Shown piece after piece: positions 55,998 to 64,000 of a DNA stretch of 64,000 nucleotides (position 1 is the stretch's first letter; every line of letters starts with the position of its first letter). A model generated the notes under the pieces. It was not told where the DNA came from, searched no databases, and saw only the letters and a program-made list of their open reading frames with translations. This DNA comes from Thiomonas sp. (lineage in GTDB: Bacteria > Pseudomonadota > Gammaproteobacteria > Burkholderiales > Burkholderiaceae_C), in assembly GCA_027311065.1 (NCBI GenBank), contig DAICZP010000007.1, forward strand, positions 1 through 64,000. Reading direction: 5' to 3'. Made by a program: the position numbers and the translations under genes.

Positions 55998-56367
55998 CGC
56001 TGAACAACAGACCGGAACGCAGCGCTTGAAAATACGCGCTTGCTCGGCAGGTGGTCAGGCACCTTCGTTGTTCAGCTGCGCCGTGCCGCTGAGAGCTCGC
56101 GCGCGGAAAACCTTGCATGCGTGCTCGCCGCGCCGCGCGTCACAACTTTTCTACGTATATGCGCAACACTTCGTTCAACGACCATCAAAAAACTGTTTTT
56201 CGAAGGATCGGCTGCAAAAAATTAAGATGCATTTCATTATCCATTGAAATTTTTTGCTACTGCGATACATCGCCTGCTTTCGCTCCATGTAACGCACCAT
56301 CTGGAGCCTTACCTACTCCATGTCAATTCAGTGACCGGATTTATGGGAGCACGCTTGTGGTTTTGCT
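55998..56367. other. 370-bp AT-rich gene-free region before the polysaccharide locus
   Basis: No credible gene. Base composition falls well below the surroundings, especially 56130-56290. It probably holds the promoter of the surface-polysaccharide operon; no JUMPstart/ops-like element was recognised. Confidence 0.6.
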
Positions 56368-57195
56368 ATGATCGCGGCCATTCCTGCCTCGGGTCCGAAC
56401 ACCTTGTCTTCGCTGAGTTGCGCCGTTGCTGATTTGCTGGAGAGTCTGCAAGCCTGGCGCCTGTGGTCGCTGCTCGGCTGGCTCGAGATCCGCCAGCGCT
56501 ACTCCCGCTCCAAGCTGGGACCGTTATGGCTGACCATCAGCATGGGGGTTATGGTCGGAACGCTGGGCTTGGTGTACGGCACCCTGTTCGGGCAAAAACT
56601 TGGCAATTACCTGCCACTGATCGCGACGGGACTTGTGATCTGGACTCTGTTCTCCACGACGGTCAGCGAAGGCGGTCGTGCCTACATTTCCAGTGCCAAC
56701 TACATCCGTCAGGTCCGCACGCCACGGCTGCTCTACATCCTCCAGGTGGGGTGGCGCAATGGAGTGATTTTCGCGCACAACTTCGTGATCGTCGTCGTCG
56801 TTCTGGCCATCTTCGGCGTCAAGTCCTGGGCCGCGTTCCCGCTGTTCATTCCCGGCCTCGTGCTATTGATGCTGAATGCGCTGTGGATCGCGGCGTTCGT
56901 GGGCTTGCTTGCGGCACGTTTTCGTGACCTCCCACAGATTGTCGAAGCATTGTTGCAAGTTTCCTTTTATGTCACACCCATCCTCTTCAGTGGCCAGATG
57001 CTGAGCGGCAAGCACCACTGGATCGTCGAGTTCAATCCTCTGGCATACCTCATCGACGTCGTGCGCGAGCCGCTCCTCGGTCTCAGCCCGTCGACGACGA
57101 CCTGGGGCGTGAGCGCGGGGATGGCCGCGGCGGGCTGGCTGCTCGCCCTGGCGGTGACCGGGCGCTATCACAAGCGCATCCCCTATTGGGTCTGA
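56368..57195 (+). CDS. Polysaccharide ABC exporter, membrane subunit (Wzm-like)
   Basis: A 275-residue ABC-2 permease with six transmembrane helices. The amphipathic N-terminal interface (LWSLLGWLEIRQRYSRSKLGPLW) and the C-terminal EFNPLAYLIDVVREPLLG are the standard Wzm/KpsM-type signatures. With the ATPase 30 nt downstream it exports lipid-linked polysaccharide across the inner membrane, so the glycan is probably made by the ABC-transporter-dependent route rather than Wzx/Wzy. No good SD before this ATG (GGGAG is 19 nt away). Confidence 0.9.
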   Translation: MIAAIPASGPNTLSSLSCAVADLLESLQAWRLWSLLGWLEIRQRYSRSKLGPLWLTISMGVMVGTLGLVYGTLFGQKLGNYLPLIATGLVIWTLFSTTVSEGGRAYISSANYIRQVRTPRLLYILQVGWRNGVIFAHNFVIVVVVLAIFGVKSWAAFPLFIPGLVLLMLNALWIAAFVGLLAARFRDLPQIVEALLQVSFYVTPILFSGQMLSGKHHWIVEFNPLAYLIDVVREPLLGLSPSTTTWGVSAGMAAAGWLLALAVTGRYHKRIPYWV

Positions 57196-57224
57196 CGCCA
57201 ATACTGCCAAGAGGCCCACTGCCG

Positions 57225-58007
57225 ATGTCCGCCAGCGTCACCCTGACCAATGTTCACCTCGATCTGCCAATTTTCGATGTGTCCGCACAATCGCTCAAAA
57301 AACGCGTCATGCGGCTAGGCCGGCGCAACCGCATCGCGGAAGACAACACCGGGGTCGTGATCGTCAAGGCCATCGACGACCTCACGCTCAAGCTTGAGAG
57401 CGGCGACCGCCTCGGGCTGATTGGCCACAATGGTGCGGGCAAAAGCACCTTGCTGCGCGTCATGGCAGGCATCTATCCACCAACCGCGGGGGCGATCGAG
57501 GTCCGAGGCAAAGCGGTTCCGCTGCTCGACATCGCACTTGGCATGGATGACCAGTCGACCGGGCGGCAAAACATCCGGTTGCGCGGCTTGCTGCTCGGCA
57601 TGACAGACGCCGAAATTCGCCGCAAGGCCGAAGAAATCGCCGAGTTCACGGAACTGGGCGACTACCTCGACTTGCCGCTACGCACCTATTCGAGCGGTAT
57701 GCGTGTAAGGCTGGCGTTCGCGATTTCGACAGCCGTCGAAGCAGAGATCCTGTTGCTCGACGAAGTGCTCGGAGTCGGCGACGCCAGCTTCCAGGAAAAA
57801 GCAAACCGGCGACTGCAAGGGCTTCATGATCGCGCCGAAATCGTCGTGCTTGCGATCCACTCCAGCGAAGCCATCCGCAGGACGTGCAACAAGGCACTGT
57901 GGATGGAGCGGGGCCGGATGCGGATGTTCGGGGGTGTGGACGAGGTGCTGGAGGCATACGATGGTGCGACAAACGCCAGCGCGCTGGCGCCAGACGGGGT
58001 GCAGTGA
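57225..58007 (+). CDS. Polysaccharide ABC exporter, ATPase subunit (Wzt-like)
   Basis: A 260-residue ATPase: Walker A GHNGAGKST, signature YSSGMRVRL, Walker B LLLDEVLGVGD, H-loop AIHSS. It ends soon after the ATPase fold and lacks the C-terminal carbohydrate-binding domain that long Wzt proteins use to recognise a capped chain end, so chain recognition must differ. The N-terminal insertion (SLKKRVMRLGRRNRI) before the first strand is normal for this family. The ATG at 57225 fits. Confidence 0.92.
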   Translation: MSASVTLTNVHLDLPIFDVSAQSLKKRVMRLGRRNRIAEDNTGVVIVKAIDDLTLKLESGDRLGLIGHNGAGKSTLLRVMAGIYPPTAGAIEVRGKAVPLLDIALGMDDQSTGRQNIRLRGLLLGMTDAEIRRKAEEIAEFTELGDYLDLPLRTYSSGMRVRLAFAISTAVEAEILLLDEVLGVGDASFQEKANRRLQGLHDRAEIVVLAIHSSEAIRRTCNKALWMERGRMRMFGGVDEVLEAYDGATNASALAPDGVQ

Positions 58008-58118
58008 TGTCCAGTCGTCAGGTTGGCGCCTGCGTGCTCAGTTTTTCCGGCATTTGATCATGGTGTATTGAACCTGCCTGCCACCCAGACGACGAAAGCC
58101 AAATGTAAAGGATTCGAA

Positions 58119-58889
58119 TTGAAAGCCGTTATTCTTGCGGGTGGACTCGGAACCCGTTTAGCCGAGGAAACTGATCAACGACCGAAGCCAATGGTGGAAA
58201 TTGGCGGAAATCCGATCATCTGGCATATCATGAAAATCTACGCAGCGCATGGAATCAATGATTTCGTGGTTTGCTGCGGTTATAAGGGTTATGTGATCAA
58301 GGAGTACTTCGCAAACTACTTCCTGCACACATCGGACGTGACATTCGATCTGGCGTCGAACCGGATGGAAGTGCTGCAGCGCAAGGCTGAGAATTGGCGC
58401 GTGACCCTGGTTGACACCGGGGAACTGACGCAGACAGGAGGTCGTCTCAAGCGCGTCGCTCCCTACCTGGGTGACGCAGACTTCTGCATGACCTATGGCG
58501 ACGGGGTCGGCAACATTGACATCACCGCACTGCTGGCGTTCCACCAAGCCCATGGGCGACACGCCACGATGACGGCCACCCAGCCCCCAGGACGCTTCGG
58601 TGCCATTGAACTGCATGGCACGGCCGTTTCCAGATTCCTGGAGAAACCGCATGGCGATGGCGGTTGGATCAATGGCGGCTTCTTCGTTCTTTCCCCGAAG
58701 GTGATCGAACTCATCGACGGTGACGACACACCCTGGGAGCGCACACCGCTGGAGCGACTGGCTGCGGCGGGGCAGCTGGAAGCCTTTTTTCACAAGGGTT
58801 TCTGGCAGCCAATGGACACACTGAGAGATAAAAAGCATCTTGAATCCTTGTGGGCCGAGGGCACTGCGCCCTGGAAGGTCTGGCCATGA
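58119..58889 (+). CDS. rfbF: Glucose-1-phosphate cytidylyltransferase
   Basis: A 256-residue enzyme making CDP-glucose from glucose-1-phosphate and [14 protein letters not shown] at the very N-terminus, [10 protein letters not shown] and MTYGDGVGN are the nucleotide and metal-binding motifs. A TTG start at 58119 is chosen: AAGGA lies 6 nt upstream and the length matches the usual 257; longer in-frame starts add an unrelated segment. The rfbG start overlaps its stop (ATGA). Confidence 0.94.
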   Translation: MKAVILAGGLGTRLAEETDQRPKPMVEIGGNPIIWHIMKIYAAHGINDFVVCCGYKGYVIKEYFANYFLHTSDVTFDLASNRMEVLQRKAENWRVTLVDTGELTQTGGRLKRVAPYLGDADFCMTYGDGVGNIDITALLAFHQAHGRHATMTATQPPGRFGAIELHGTAVSRFLEKPHGDGGWINGGFFVLSPKVIELIDGDDTPWERTPLERLAAAGQLEAFFHKGFWQPMDTLRDKKHLESLWAEGTAPWKVWP

Positions 58890-59932
58890 CCTCGGGTTTC
58901 TGGCATGGGCGCCGCGTGTTCCTCACCGGACACACCGGATTCAAGGGCAGTTGGATGACGCTGTGGCTGCAGTCGCTCGGCGCCTCGATCACCGGCTATG
59001 CACTGGAGCCGCCAACCCGGCCCAGTCTGTTCGAACGTGCGAGTGTGGCGCAAGGCATCACATCGCACATCGCCGATGTCCGCGACGCGGAAACGCTCAG
59101 CGCGCACCTGGCCGCCGCCGAACCGGAGGTCGTCATCCACATGGCGGCACAGCCACTGGTCCGTGCGTCCTACCGCGACCCGGTGCTGACCTATGCCACG
59201 AACGTCATGGGTACGGTGCACCTGCTCGAGGCGGTGCGTGCCACGCCGACGGTACGTGCCGTGGTTGTCGTGACCAGCGACAAATGCTACGAGAATCGCG
59301 AGTGGGTCTGGGGCTACCGTGAAGACGAGGCCATGGGTGGGTTCGATCCTTACAGCAGCAGCAAGGCTTGCGCCGAACTTGTCACTTCCGCGTGGCGGCG
59401 CTCGTATCTTGCGCCTGAGGTCGGCGTTGCCTCGGCGCGAGCTGGCAACGTCATCGGCGGTGGCGACTGGGCCGCTGAGCGCCTGATTCCAGACATGATC
59501 CGCGCCTTCGGTGCGTCACGGCCCGCACACATCCGCAACCCACAGGCGATCCGCCCCTGGCAGCACGTGCTGGAGCCCATCAGCGGCTACCTGCAGCTGG
59601 CTGAACGGCTCTACCACGCCCCTGCCCAGTACGCCGGAGGCTGGAACTTCGGGCCGGCCGAAGAAGACGCGCGGCAGGTGCAATGGATCGCGCAACGCCT
59701 GGTTGAACTCTGGGGTCAAGGTGCGGCCTGGGCACGCGACGCACTGCCGCAATTGCATGAGGCGCATCACCTCAAGCTCGACTGCGCCAAAGCCCGCAGC
59801 GCGCTCAACTGGCAGCCCAGATGGACGCTTGCCACGGCCCTGCAACGCATCGTTGAATGGCACAAGGCCGAAAGCACGGGCGCCGACATGCGCGCCTTCA
59901 CGCTCAAACAAATCGAGGACTATGCACAATGA
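58886..59932 (+). CDS. rfbG: CDP-glucose 4,6-dehydratase
   Basis: A 348-residue extended short-chain dehydrogenase. [10 protein letters not shown] is the NAD-binding loop, the catalytic Thr lies in [10 protein letters not shown], and [12 protein letters not shown] holds YxxxK. It converts CDP-glucose to CDP-4-keto-6-deoxyglucose. Overlaps rfbF and rfbH by 4 nt at each end, so the three are translated together. Confidence 0.94.
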   Translation: MTSGFWHGRRVFLTGHTGFKGSWMTLWLQSLGASITGYALEPPTRPSLFERASVAQGITSHIADVRDAETLSAHLAAAEPEVVIHMAAQPLVRASYRDPVLTYATNVMGTVHLLEAVRATPTVRAVVVVTSDKCYENREWVWGYREDEAMGGFDPYSSSKACAELVTSAWRRSYLAPEVGVASARAGNVIGGGDWAAERLIPDMIRAFGASRPAHIRNPQAIRPWQHVLEPISGYLQLAERLYHAPAQYAGGWNFGPAEEDARQVQWIAQRLVELWGQGAAWARDALPQLHEAHHLKLDCAKARSALNWQPRWTLATALQRIVEWHKAESTGADMRAFTLKQIEDYAQ

Positions 59933-61278
59933 GCCAAGCAATCGCGATGGACGGCAATGCATCGGACAAGCAGCGTCTGCGCACGCAGATCCTGGAGTTG
60001 GTCGATCGCTACGCAAAGCTGGAATTTGCGCCTCGGGAGTTCAAGCCCGGCCATGACGCCGTGCCACCCTCGGGCAAGGTGCTGGGCGCGGCTGAGTTGC
60101 GCAACATGGTGGAAGCGTCGCTTGATGGATGGCTGACTGCCGGCCGCTTCAACACAATGTTCGAGGCTCGTCTGGCCGACTTTCTTGGCGTCAAACATGT
60201 GTCGACCGTGAACTCGGGCTCATCCGCCAATCTGGTGGCGTTCTCGGCACTGACCTCGCCAAGACTTGGCGCGCGAGCAATCAAACCCGGTGACGAGGTG
60301 ATCGGCGTCGCCGCCGGTTTTCCGACGACAGTCAACCCGATCATTCAATTCGGCGCCGTACCTGTTTTCGTCGACGTCGAACTCGGCACCTACAACGTGC
60401 AGGCAGATTTGATCGAAGCGGCAATCTCGCCGAAAACCCGCGCCATCATGCTGGCCCACACGTTGGGCAACCCCTACAACCTGGAGGTTGTCGCTGCGCT
60501 TTGTAAAAAACATGATCTCTGGCTGATCGAGGACTGTTGCGACGCTCTCGGCGCGACCTACCAGGGACGCAAGGTCGGAACGTTCGGAGATATAGGAACG
60601 TTGAGTTTCTATCCGGCGCACCATATCACGATGGGCGAAGGCGGCGCAGTATTCACCAACAATGACGAACTCAAGGTCATCATGGACTCGTTCCGTGACT
60701 GGGGCCGGGACTGTTATTGCGCCCCTGGAAAAGATAATACATGCAATAAACGCTTCTGCTGGCAACTCGGCGACCTTCCCTACGGCTACGACCACAAATA
60801 TACATATTCCCATCTTGGTTATAATCTGAAAATATCCGACATGCAGGCTGCCTGCGCACTGGCGCAGATGGACCGACTGGATGCGTTCATCGCGGCGCGA
60901 CGCGCCAACTTCGATCACCTGCATGAACGCCTTGCGAGCTGCGAGGAATTCCTGATCCTGCCCGAGGCCACCGCGCAGTCCAAACCATCGTGGTTCGGTT
61001 TTCCAATCACGCTGCGCGCCGACGCGCCCGTATCGCGCGTTGATCTGCTGACTTATCTCGATCAAAAAAAGGTCGGCACGCGTCTGCTGTTTGCAGGTAA
61101 TTTGTTGCGCCAACCCTACATGCGGGGGCGCAACGTTCGCGTGGCATCTGAACTGGCAAACACTGACATCGTGATGAACCGGACTTTCTGGATCGGTGTA
61201 TACCCGGGGCTGGATGGCGCCATGCTCGACCATGCCGCCGACTGCATCGAAACCTTTCTCGGGGTCCGTTTCGAATGA
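59929..61278 (+). CDS. rfbH: CDP-6-deoxy-4-keto-glucose 3-dehydrase (E1, PMP/[2Fe-2S])
   Basis: A 449-residue aminotransferase-fold enzyme that removes the C-3 hydroxyl. The usual PLP Lys is replaced by His in [13 protein letters not shown] (near residue 230), the E1 hallmark. A Cys cluster at ~262-278 ([17 protein letters not shown]) binds the [2Fe-2S] centre. It needs a reductase partner (E3/AscD type), which is not in the window. The product is a CDP-3,6-dideoxy-4-keto sugar, precursor of abequose, paratose, tyvelose, ascarylose or yersiniose. Confidence 0.94.
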   Translation: MSQAIAMDGNASDKQRLRTQILELVDRYAKLEFAPREFKPGHDAVPPSGKVLGAAELRNMVEASLDGWLTAGRFNTMFEARLADFLGVKHVSTVNSGSSANLVAFSALTSPRLGARAIKPGDEVIGVAAGFPTTVNPIIQFGAVPVFVDVELGTYNVQADLIEAAISPKTRAIMLAHTLGNPYNLEVVAALCKKHDLWLIEDCCDALGATYQGRKVGTFGDIGTLSFYPAHHITMGEGGAVFTNNDELKVIMDSFRDWGRDCYCAPGKDNTCNKRFCWQLGDLPYGYDHKYTYSHLGYNLKISDMQAACALAQMDRLDAFIAARRANFDHLHERLASCEEFLILPEATAQSKPSWFGFPITLRADAPVSRVDLLTYLDQKKVGTRLLFAGNLLRQPYMRGRNVRVASELANTDIVMNRTFWIGVYPGLDGAMLDHAADCIETFLGVRFE

Positions 61279-61985
61279 ACGCATCCGTTCGCCCCCAGCG
61301 ACTGCTGCTGTTCGGCGGCACCGGCGCGATCGGGAGTGCCATCGCGGCGCGCTTCGCCGCCGAAAGCTGGAACGTCGTTGTCGCCACACGTGGCGCCCCA
61401 CGCAGCGAAGAGCAGTCGCGCTGGGATCCGCTGACCCAACCCCAGGCCCCCGCGGAGGTGGCAGCGAAGGGCCCGTTTGATGCCGTGTGCTGGGCCCAGG
61501 GTGCCAACCGCAACGACAGTGTGTACGACGTCGATCTCGATGCGCATCTGGATCTGTACCGCGCCAACTGCCTGTTCATCGTCGCCGCGTTGCGCGCGCT
61601 GCTTGACGGCGGGCTTCTCGCACGCCCGGCACGGCTGTGCGTGATCAGTTCGATCTGGCAGGACATCGCGCGTCAGTCCAAGCTGTCCTATGGCATGACC
61701 AAGGCGGCGCTGCGCGGGCTGGTGCTGTCGGCCGCCAACGACCTCGCGCGGGACGGCCATCTGGTCAACGCTGTGCTGCCCGGCGCACTGGATACCCCAA
61801 TGACCCATGCCAATCTTTCCCCGACGCAACTCGGCAGACTGGTTGCTGGCACCCAGTTCGGGCACCTTGCCGGGCTTGGCGACGTCGCCTCGACCGTGCA
61901 TTTCCTGTGTTCGGCCGCCAATACCGGCGTCACCGGGCAATTCATCAAAGTCGATTTGGGCTACTCAGATGTCCGTATCGTTTGA
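61275..61985 (+). CDS. Short-chain dehydrogenase/reductase of the dideoxysugar locus
   Basis: A 236-residue classical SDR. The Rossmann loop is [11 protein letters not shown], the catalytic Ser lies in VISSIWQ, and [11 protein letters not shown] holds YxxxK. It overlaps rfbH by 4 nt and the next gene by 17 nt. It may reduce the 4-keto group or act on the product of the following enzymes. It is not clearly any of the known abequose, paratose or tyvelose reductases, which are extended SDRs of greater length. Confidence 0.85.
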   Translation: MNASVRPQRLLLFGGTGAIGSAIAARFAAESWNVVVATRGAPRSEEQSRWDPLTQPQAPAEVAAKGPFDAVCWAQGANRNDSVYDVDLDAHLDLYRANCLFIVAALRALLDGGLLARPARLCVISSIWQDIARQSKLSYGMTKAALRGLVLSAANDLARDGHLVNAVLPGALDTPMTHANLSPTQLGRLVAGTQFGHLAGLGDVASTVHFLCSAANTGVTGQFIKVDLGYSDVRIV

Positions 61986-63054
61986 TATTCGTTCAAGCTT
62001 GCGCAGCTACGGTGTGCGCATCGGCCACGGCACGCTGCGTACCCACCTGGCGGCGCAGCGCGACGCCTTCCTCCTTTGCGATGCGCGCATTGCGGCGGCG
62101 CAACCGGCGTTGAGAACCGAACGCTGCATCACCATCGAGGCGGATGAATCGCGCAAGACCCTGACCACGGTTGCCGAAGTGATCGAGCGCCTGCGTGAGC
62201 TCGGCGCCAACCGGCAGAGCACCCTGGTGGCCATCGGCGGTGGCATCGTGCAGGACGTGGCCACCTTCGTCGCCTCGACCTACATGCGTGGCATTCACTG
62301 GAGCTATCTGCCGACGACGCTGCTGGGGATGGTCGACTCCTGCCTCGGCGGGAAATCCTCGATCAACGTCGGCCGGTTCAAGAACATCGCGGGCAACTAT
62401 TTTCCGCCCTGGGAGATCGTGATCGACACCGCGTTCTGCGCCAGCCTGCCGTCCACGCAGCGTATCGCGGGGCTGTGTGAGGCCGCCAAGATCTGCTTCG
62501 CCGCCCGTACCGACGCCTTCGCGCGCTACCTCGAACTGGTTCCGGACGCTGGCGCGCTCGACGACACGGCGCGCCTGGGGGCGGTGATCGAACTGAGTCT
62601 GCGCACCAAGCAGACCTTCGTCGAGGATGACGAATTTGACCGCGGCGTGCGCCTGCTGCTGAACTTCGGCCACACTTTCGGTCACGCGCTGGAGGCTGCA
62701 AGCGGATTCGCCATCAGCCATGGCGTCGCGGTCGGGATCGGCACCCTGGCGGCGCTGGACCTTTCGACCCGCATCGGTCTGTTCAGCAACGTGCCCGACC
62801 GTGCGCGACTGCTGGCGCGGCACATGCTCGCCCTGCTGTCCCAGGTCCCCGATCTGCCCGCCGCGCTGGCCACATTTGACGTGAACGCCGCCATGCGCGC
62901 CTTCAATGTCGACAAGAAACACCGCAGCGACGCCTATGCGTTGATCCTGATCGGTGCCGACGGTCACCTCGTGCGCCACCTCCTGCCCCGCGACCACGCC
63001 ACCGTGACACAGCTCGAGGCAACGTTCGCGCAACTGAAGGACTCCCTCCAATGA
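61969..63054 (+). CDS. 3-dehydroquinate synthase-like sugar cyclase
   Basis: A 361-residue AroB-fold enzyme. The NAD loop is GGGIVQDVATFVASTYMRG; GGKSSINVGRFKN is the substrate loop. The three metal ligands appear retained: Glu in GLCEAAK, His in GHTFGHALE and His in SHGVAVGIG. The substrate loop and the HGxAV motif differ from true dehydroquinate synthases (GGKTGxN, HGEAV), so it is probably a secondary-metabolism cyclase or a sugar-modifying relative. The ATG at 61969 lies inside the SDR gene; the stop overlaps the next start. Confidence 0.82.
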   Translation: MSVSFDIRSSLRSYGVRIGHGTLRTHLAAQRDAFLLCDARIAAAQPALRTERCITIEADESRKTLTTVAEVIERLRELGANRQSTLVAIGGGIVQDVATFVASTYMRGIHWSYLPTTLLGMVDSCLGGKSSINVGRFKNIAGNYFPPWEIVIDTAFCASLPSTQRIAGLCEAAKICFAARTDAFARYLELVPDAGALDDTARLGAVIELSLRTKQTFVEDDEFDRGVRLLLNFGHTFGHALEAASGFAISHGVAVGIGTLAALDLSTRIGLFSNVPDRARLLARHMLALLSQVPDLPAALATFDVNAAMRAFNVDKKHRSDAYALILIGADGHLVRHLLPRDHATVTQLEATFAQLKDSLQ

Positions 63055-64000
63055 AATACAGCGACCGCATTGCCGACTGGCTGGTGGAGCTCGGCTACAC
63101 GCATTGCTTCTACGTCGGTGGCGGCAACATCATGCACCTGCTGGAAAGCCTGAGCAGGCGCCTGGACTGCCGCGCCGTGATTCACGAGGTGGCCGCCGGT
63201 ATCGCCGCCGAATACTTCAATGAAAGCGGTCACGGGGGCAAGGCGCTGGCCCTGGTCACCGCCGGCCCGGGTCTGACCAATGTTGTCACGGCGCTCGGAG
63301 GCGCGTGGCTGGAGAGCCGCGAATTGCTGCTGATCGGTGGCCAGGTCAAGACCACCGATCTGTCGCGCGGCACGCTGCGCCAGCGCGGCATTCAGGAAAT
63401 CGACGGTGTGGCTGTGGCCAAGCCACTGTGCAAGGCCTCGGTGCTTGTCGACACTCCGCTGCCGTTCGCCGCGTTCGCAGCCCTGGTGCACAGCGCCGGC
63501 GAACCGCGCAAGGGCCCTGTGTTTCTCGAGATCCCGCTCGACGTGCAGGCTCGCGATGTCGATTTTGTCGACGAGCCGGTGACGTGGTCAGCACCCACGC
63601 GCGTCGCCGAGCCCGATCTGACCCGCGTCGCCGCGATGGCGCGCGCGGCGCGGCGACCGTTGTTGCTGCTGGGCGGCGGCGTGTCGCGTCAGGTGGCACG
63701 AAACCTCGCAGCGCGGCTTACCGCCAGCGGTCTGCCCGTCGCCACGACCTGGAACGCGGCCGACCGCGTCGATGCCTCCAGCCCCTGTTACGTCGGCCGC
63801 CCCAACACATGGGGACAGCGCAGCGCCAATCTCGTGCTTCAGCAAGCCGACCTGCTGATCGCGCTGGGGACGCGATTGGGCATGCAGCAGACGGGTTTCA
63901 ACTGGCAGGCCTTCGTCTCCAACGGCAAGGTGGTGCAGGTGGACATCGACCCGGCGGAGCTGACCAAGGGACACCCCCGCGTCGACCTGGCGCTCTGCGG
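63051..64000 (+). CDS. Thiamine-diphosphate-dependent enzyme, acetolactate-synthase-like (partial)
   Basis: The first ~316 residues of a TPP enzyme; it runs off the right edge. The activating Glu is in VIHEVAAGIAAEY (~residues 44-56), LVTAGPGLTN follows, and the central FAD/NAD-like domain begins at ~185. The C-terminal GDG...N motif is outside. Related enzymes attach two-carbon units from pyruvate (YerE in yersiniose) or cleave cyclic diketones. Start and stop overlaps with the cyclase place it firmly in the same pathway. Confidence 0.85.
   Translation, partial: MKYSDRIADWLVELGYTHCFYVGGGNIMHLLESLSRRLDCRAVIHEVAAGIAAEYFNESGHGGKALALVTAGPGLTNVVTALGGAWLESRELLLIGGQVKTTDLSRGTLRQRGIQEIDGVAVAKPLCKASVLVDTPLPFAAFAALVHSAGEPRKGPVFLEIPLDVQARDVDFVDEPVTWSAPTRVAEPDLTRVAAMARAARRPLLLLGGGVSRQVARNLAARLTASGLPVATTWNAADRVDASSPCYVGRPNTWGQRSANLVLQQADLLIALGTRLGMQQTGFNWQAFVSNGKVVQVDIDPAELTKGHPRVDLALC

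Overview
The window looks like chromosome from a GC-rich betaproteobacterium, most likely Burkholderiales. Evidence for this is the comF-trmL pair, an argB / pyrimidine 5'-nucleotidase / slmA neighbourhood, beta-type fatty-acid and glutaryl-CoA dehydrogenases, an alanine-type DadA with a divergent Lrp regulator, and high GC throughout. The species cannot be named from sequence alone. No rRNA, tRNA, CRISPR array or complete insertion sequence was seen. Apart from an AT-rich patch around 1.85-2.0 kb and another upstream of the polysaccharide genes (about 56.1-56.35 kb), composition is even.

Layout: 0-2 kb holds the end of comF, trmL and an orphan gene. 2-9.2 kb is a leftward beta-oxidation operon (TetR regulator, acyl-CoA dehydrogenase, FadB-type bifunctional enzyme, thiolase, isomerase-like crotonase). 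9.2-15 kb holds slmA, a HAD nucleotidase, an MFS exporter, an HD-GYP protein, argB and glutaryl-CoA dehydrogenase. 15.3-22.5 kb carries a Sel1-repeat protein, a cyclopropane fatty acid synthase, a pirin/azoreductase/LysR redox module, a YghU-type GST and two Hsp20 genes behind a possible sigma-32 promoter. 22.6-26.3 kb has a Cyc2-like cytochrome-porin with a perfect FNR/ANR box, a dicarboxylate/amino-acid symporter and an exported DsrE-like protein. 26.3-42.4 kb contains a 1688-residue MASE1-GAF-PAS-GAF-GGDEF-globin-GAF-EAL protein, a transporter with an overlapping H-NS-like minigene, a Cache chemoreceptor, a SigZ/permease/thioredoxin cassette, arfB, lrp-dadA, a TDT transporter and smaller genes.

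The most interesting block is the chemosensory operon at 42.9-55.0 kb. It encodes a soluble receptor with two signalling tips exactly 300 residues apart, a protein of three fused CheW domains, CheB, a HEAT-repeat protein, CheR, CheY, a CheA with a long uncharacterised middle region, a tiny STAS-like protein, a second CheY, a receptor-tip protein carrying a CheZ-like DxxxQ motif, a ParA-type ATPase and a bacteriohemerythrin. A near-perfect FNR box lies at class II spacing from a possible -10 element upstream. I read it as a cytoplasmic, oxygen- or redox-linked array positioned by its own ParA.

From 56.4 kb to the right edge runs a surface-polysaccharide locus: an ABC-2 exporter, the RfbF-RfbG-RfbH pathway to a CDP-3,6-dideoxy-4-keto sugar, then a short-chain dehydrogenase, a dehydroquinate-synthase-like cyclase and a thiamine-diphosphate enzyme cut off by the window. 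The last three are translationally coupled to RfbFGH and suggest an unusual branched or cyclised sugar. The globin-EAL protein, hemerythrin and two FNR boxes give the window a recurrent oxygen-sensing theme.
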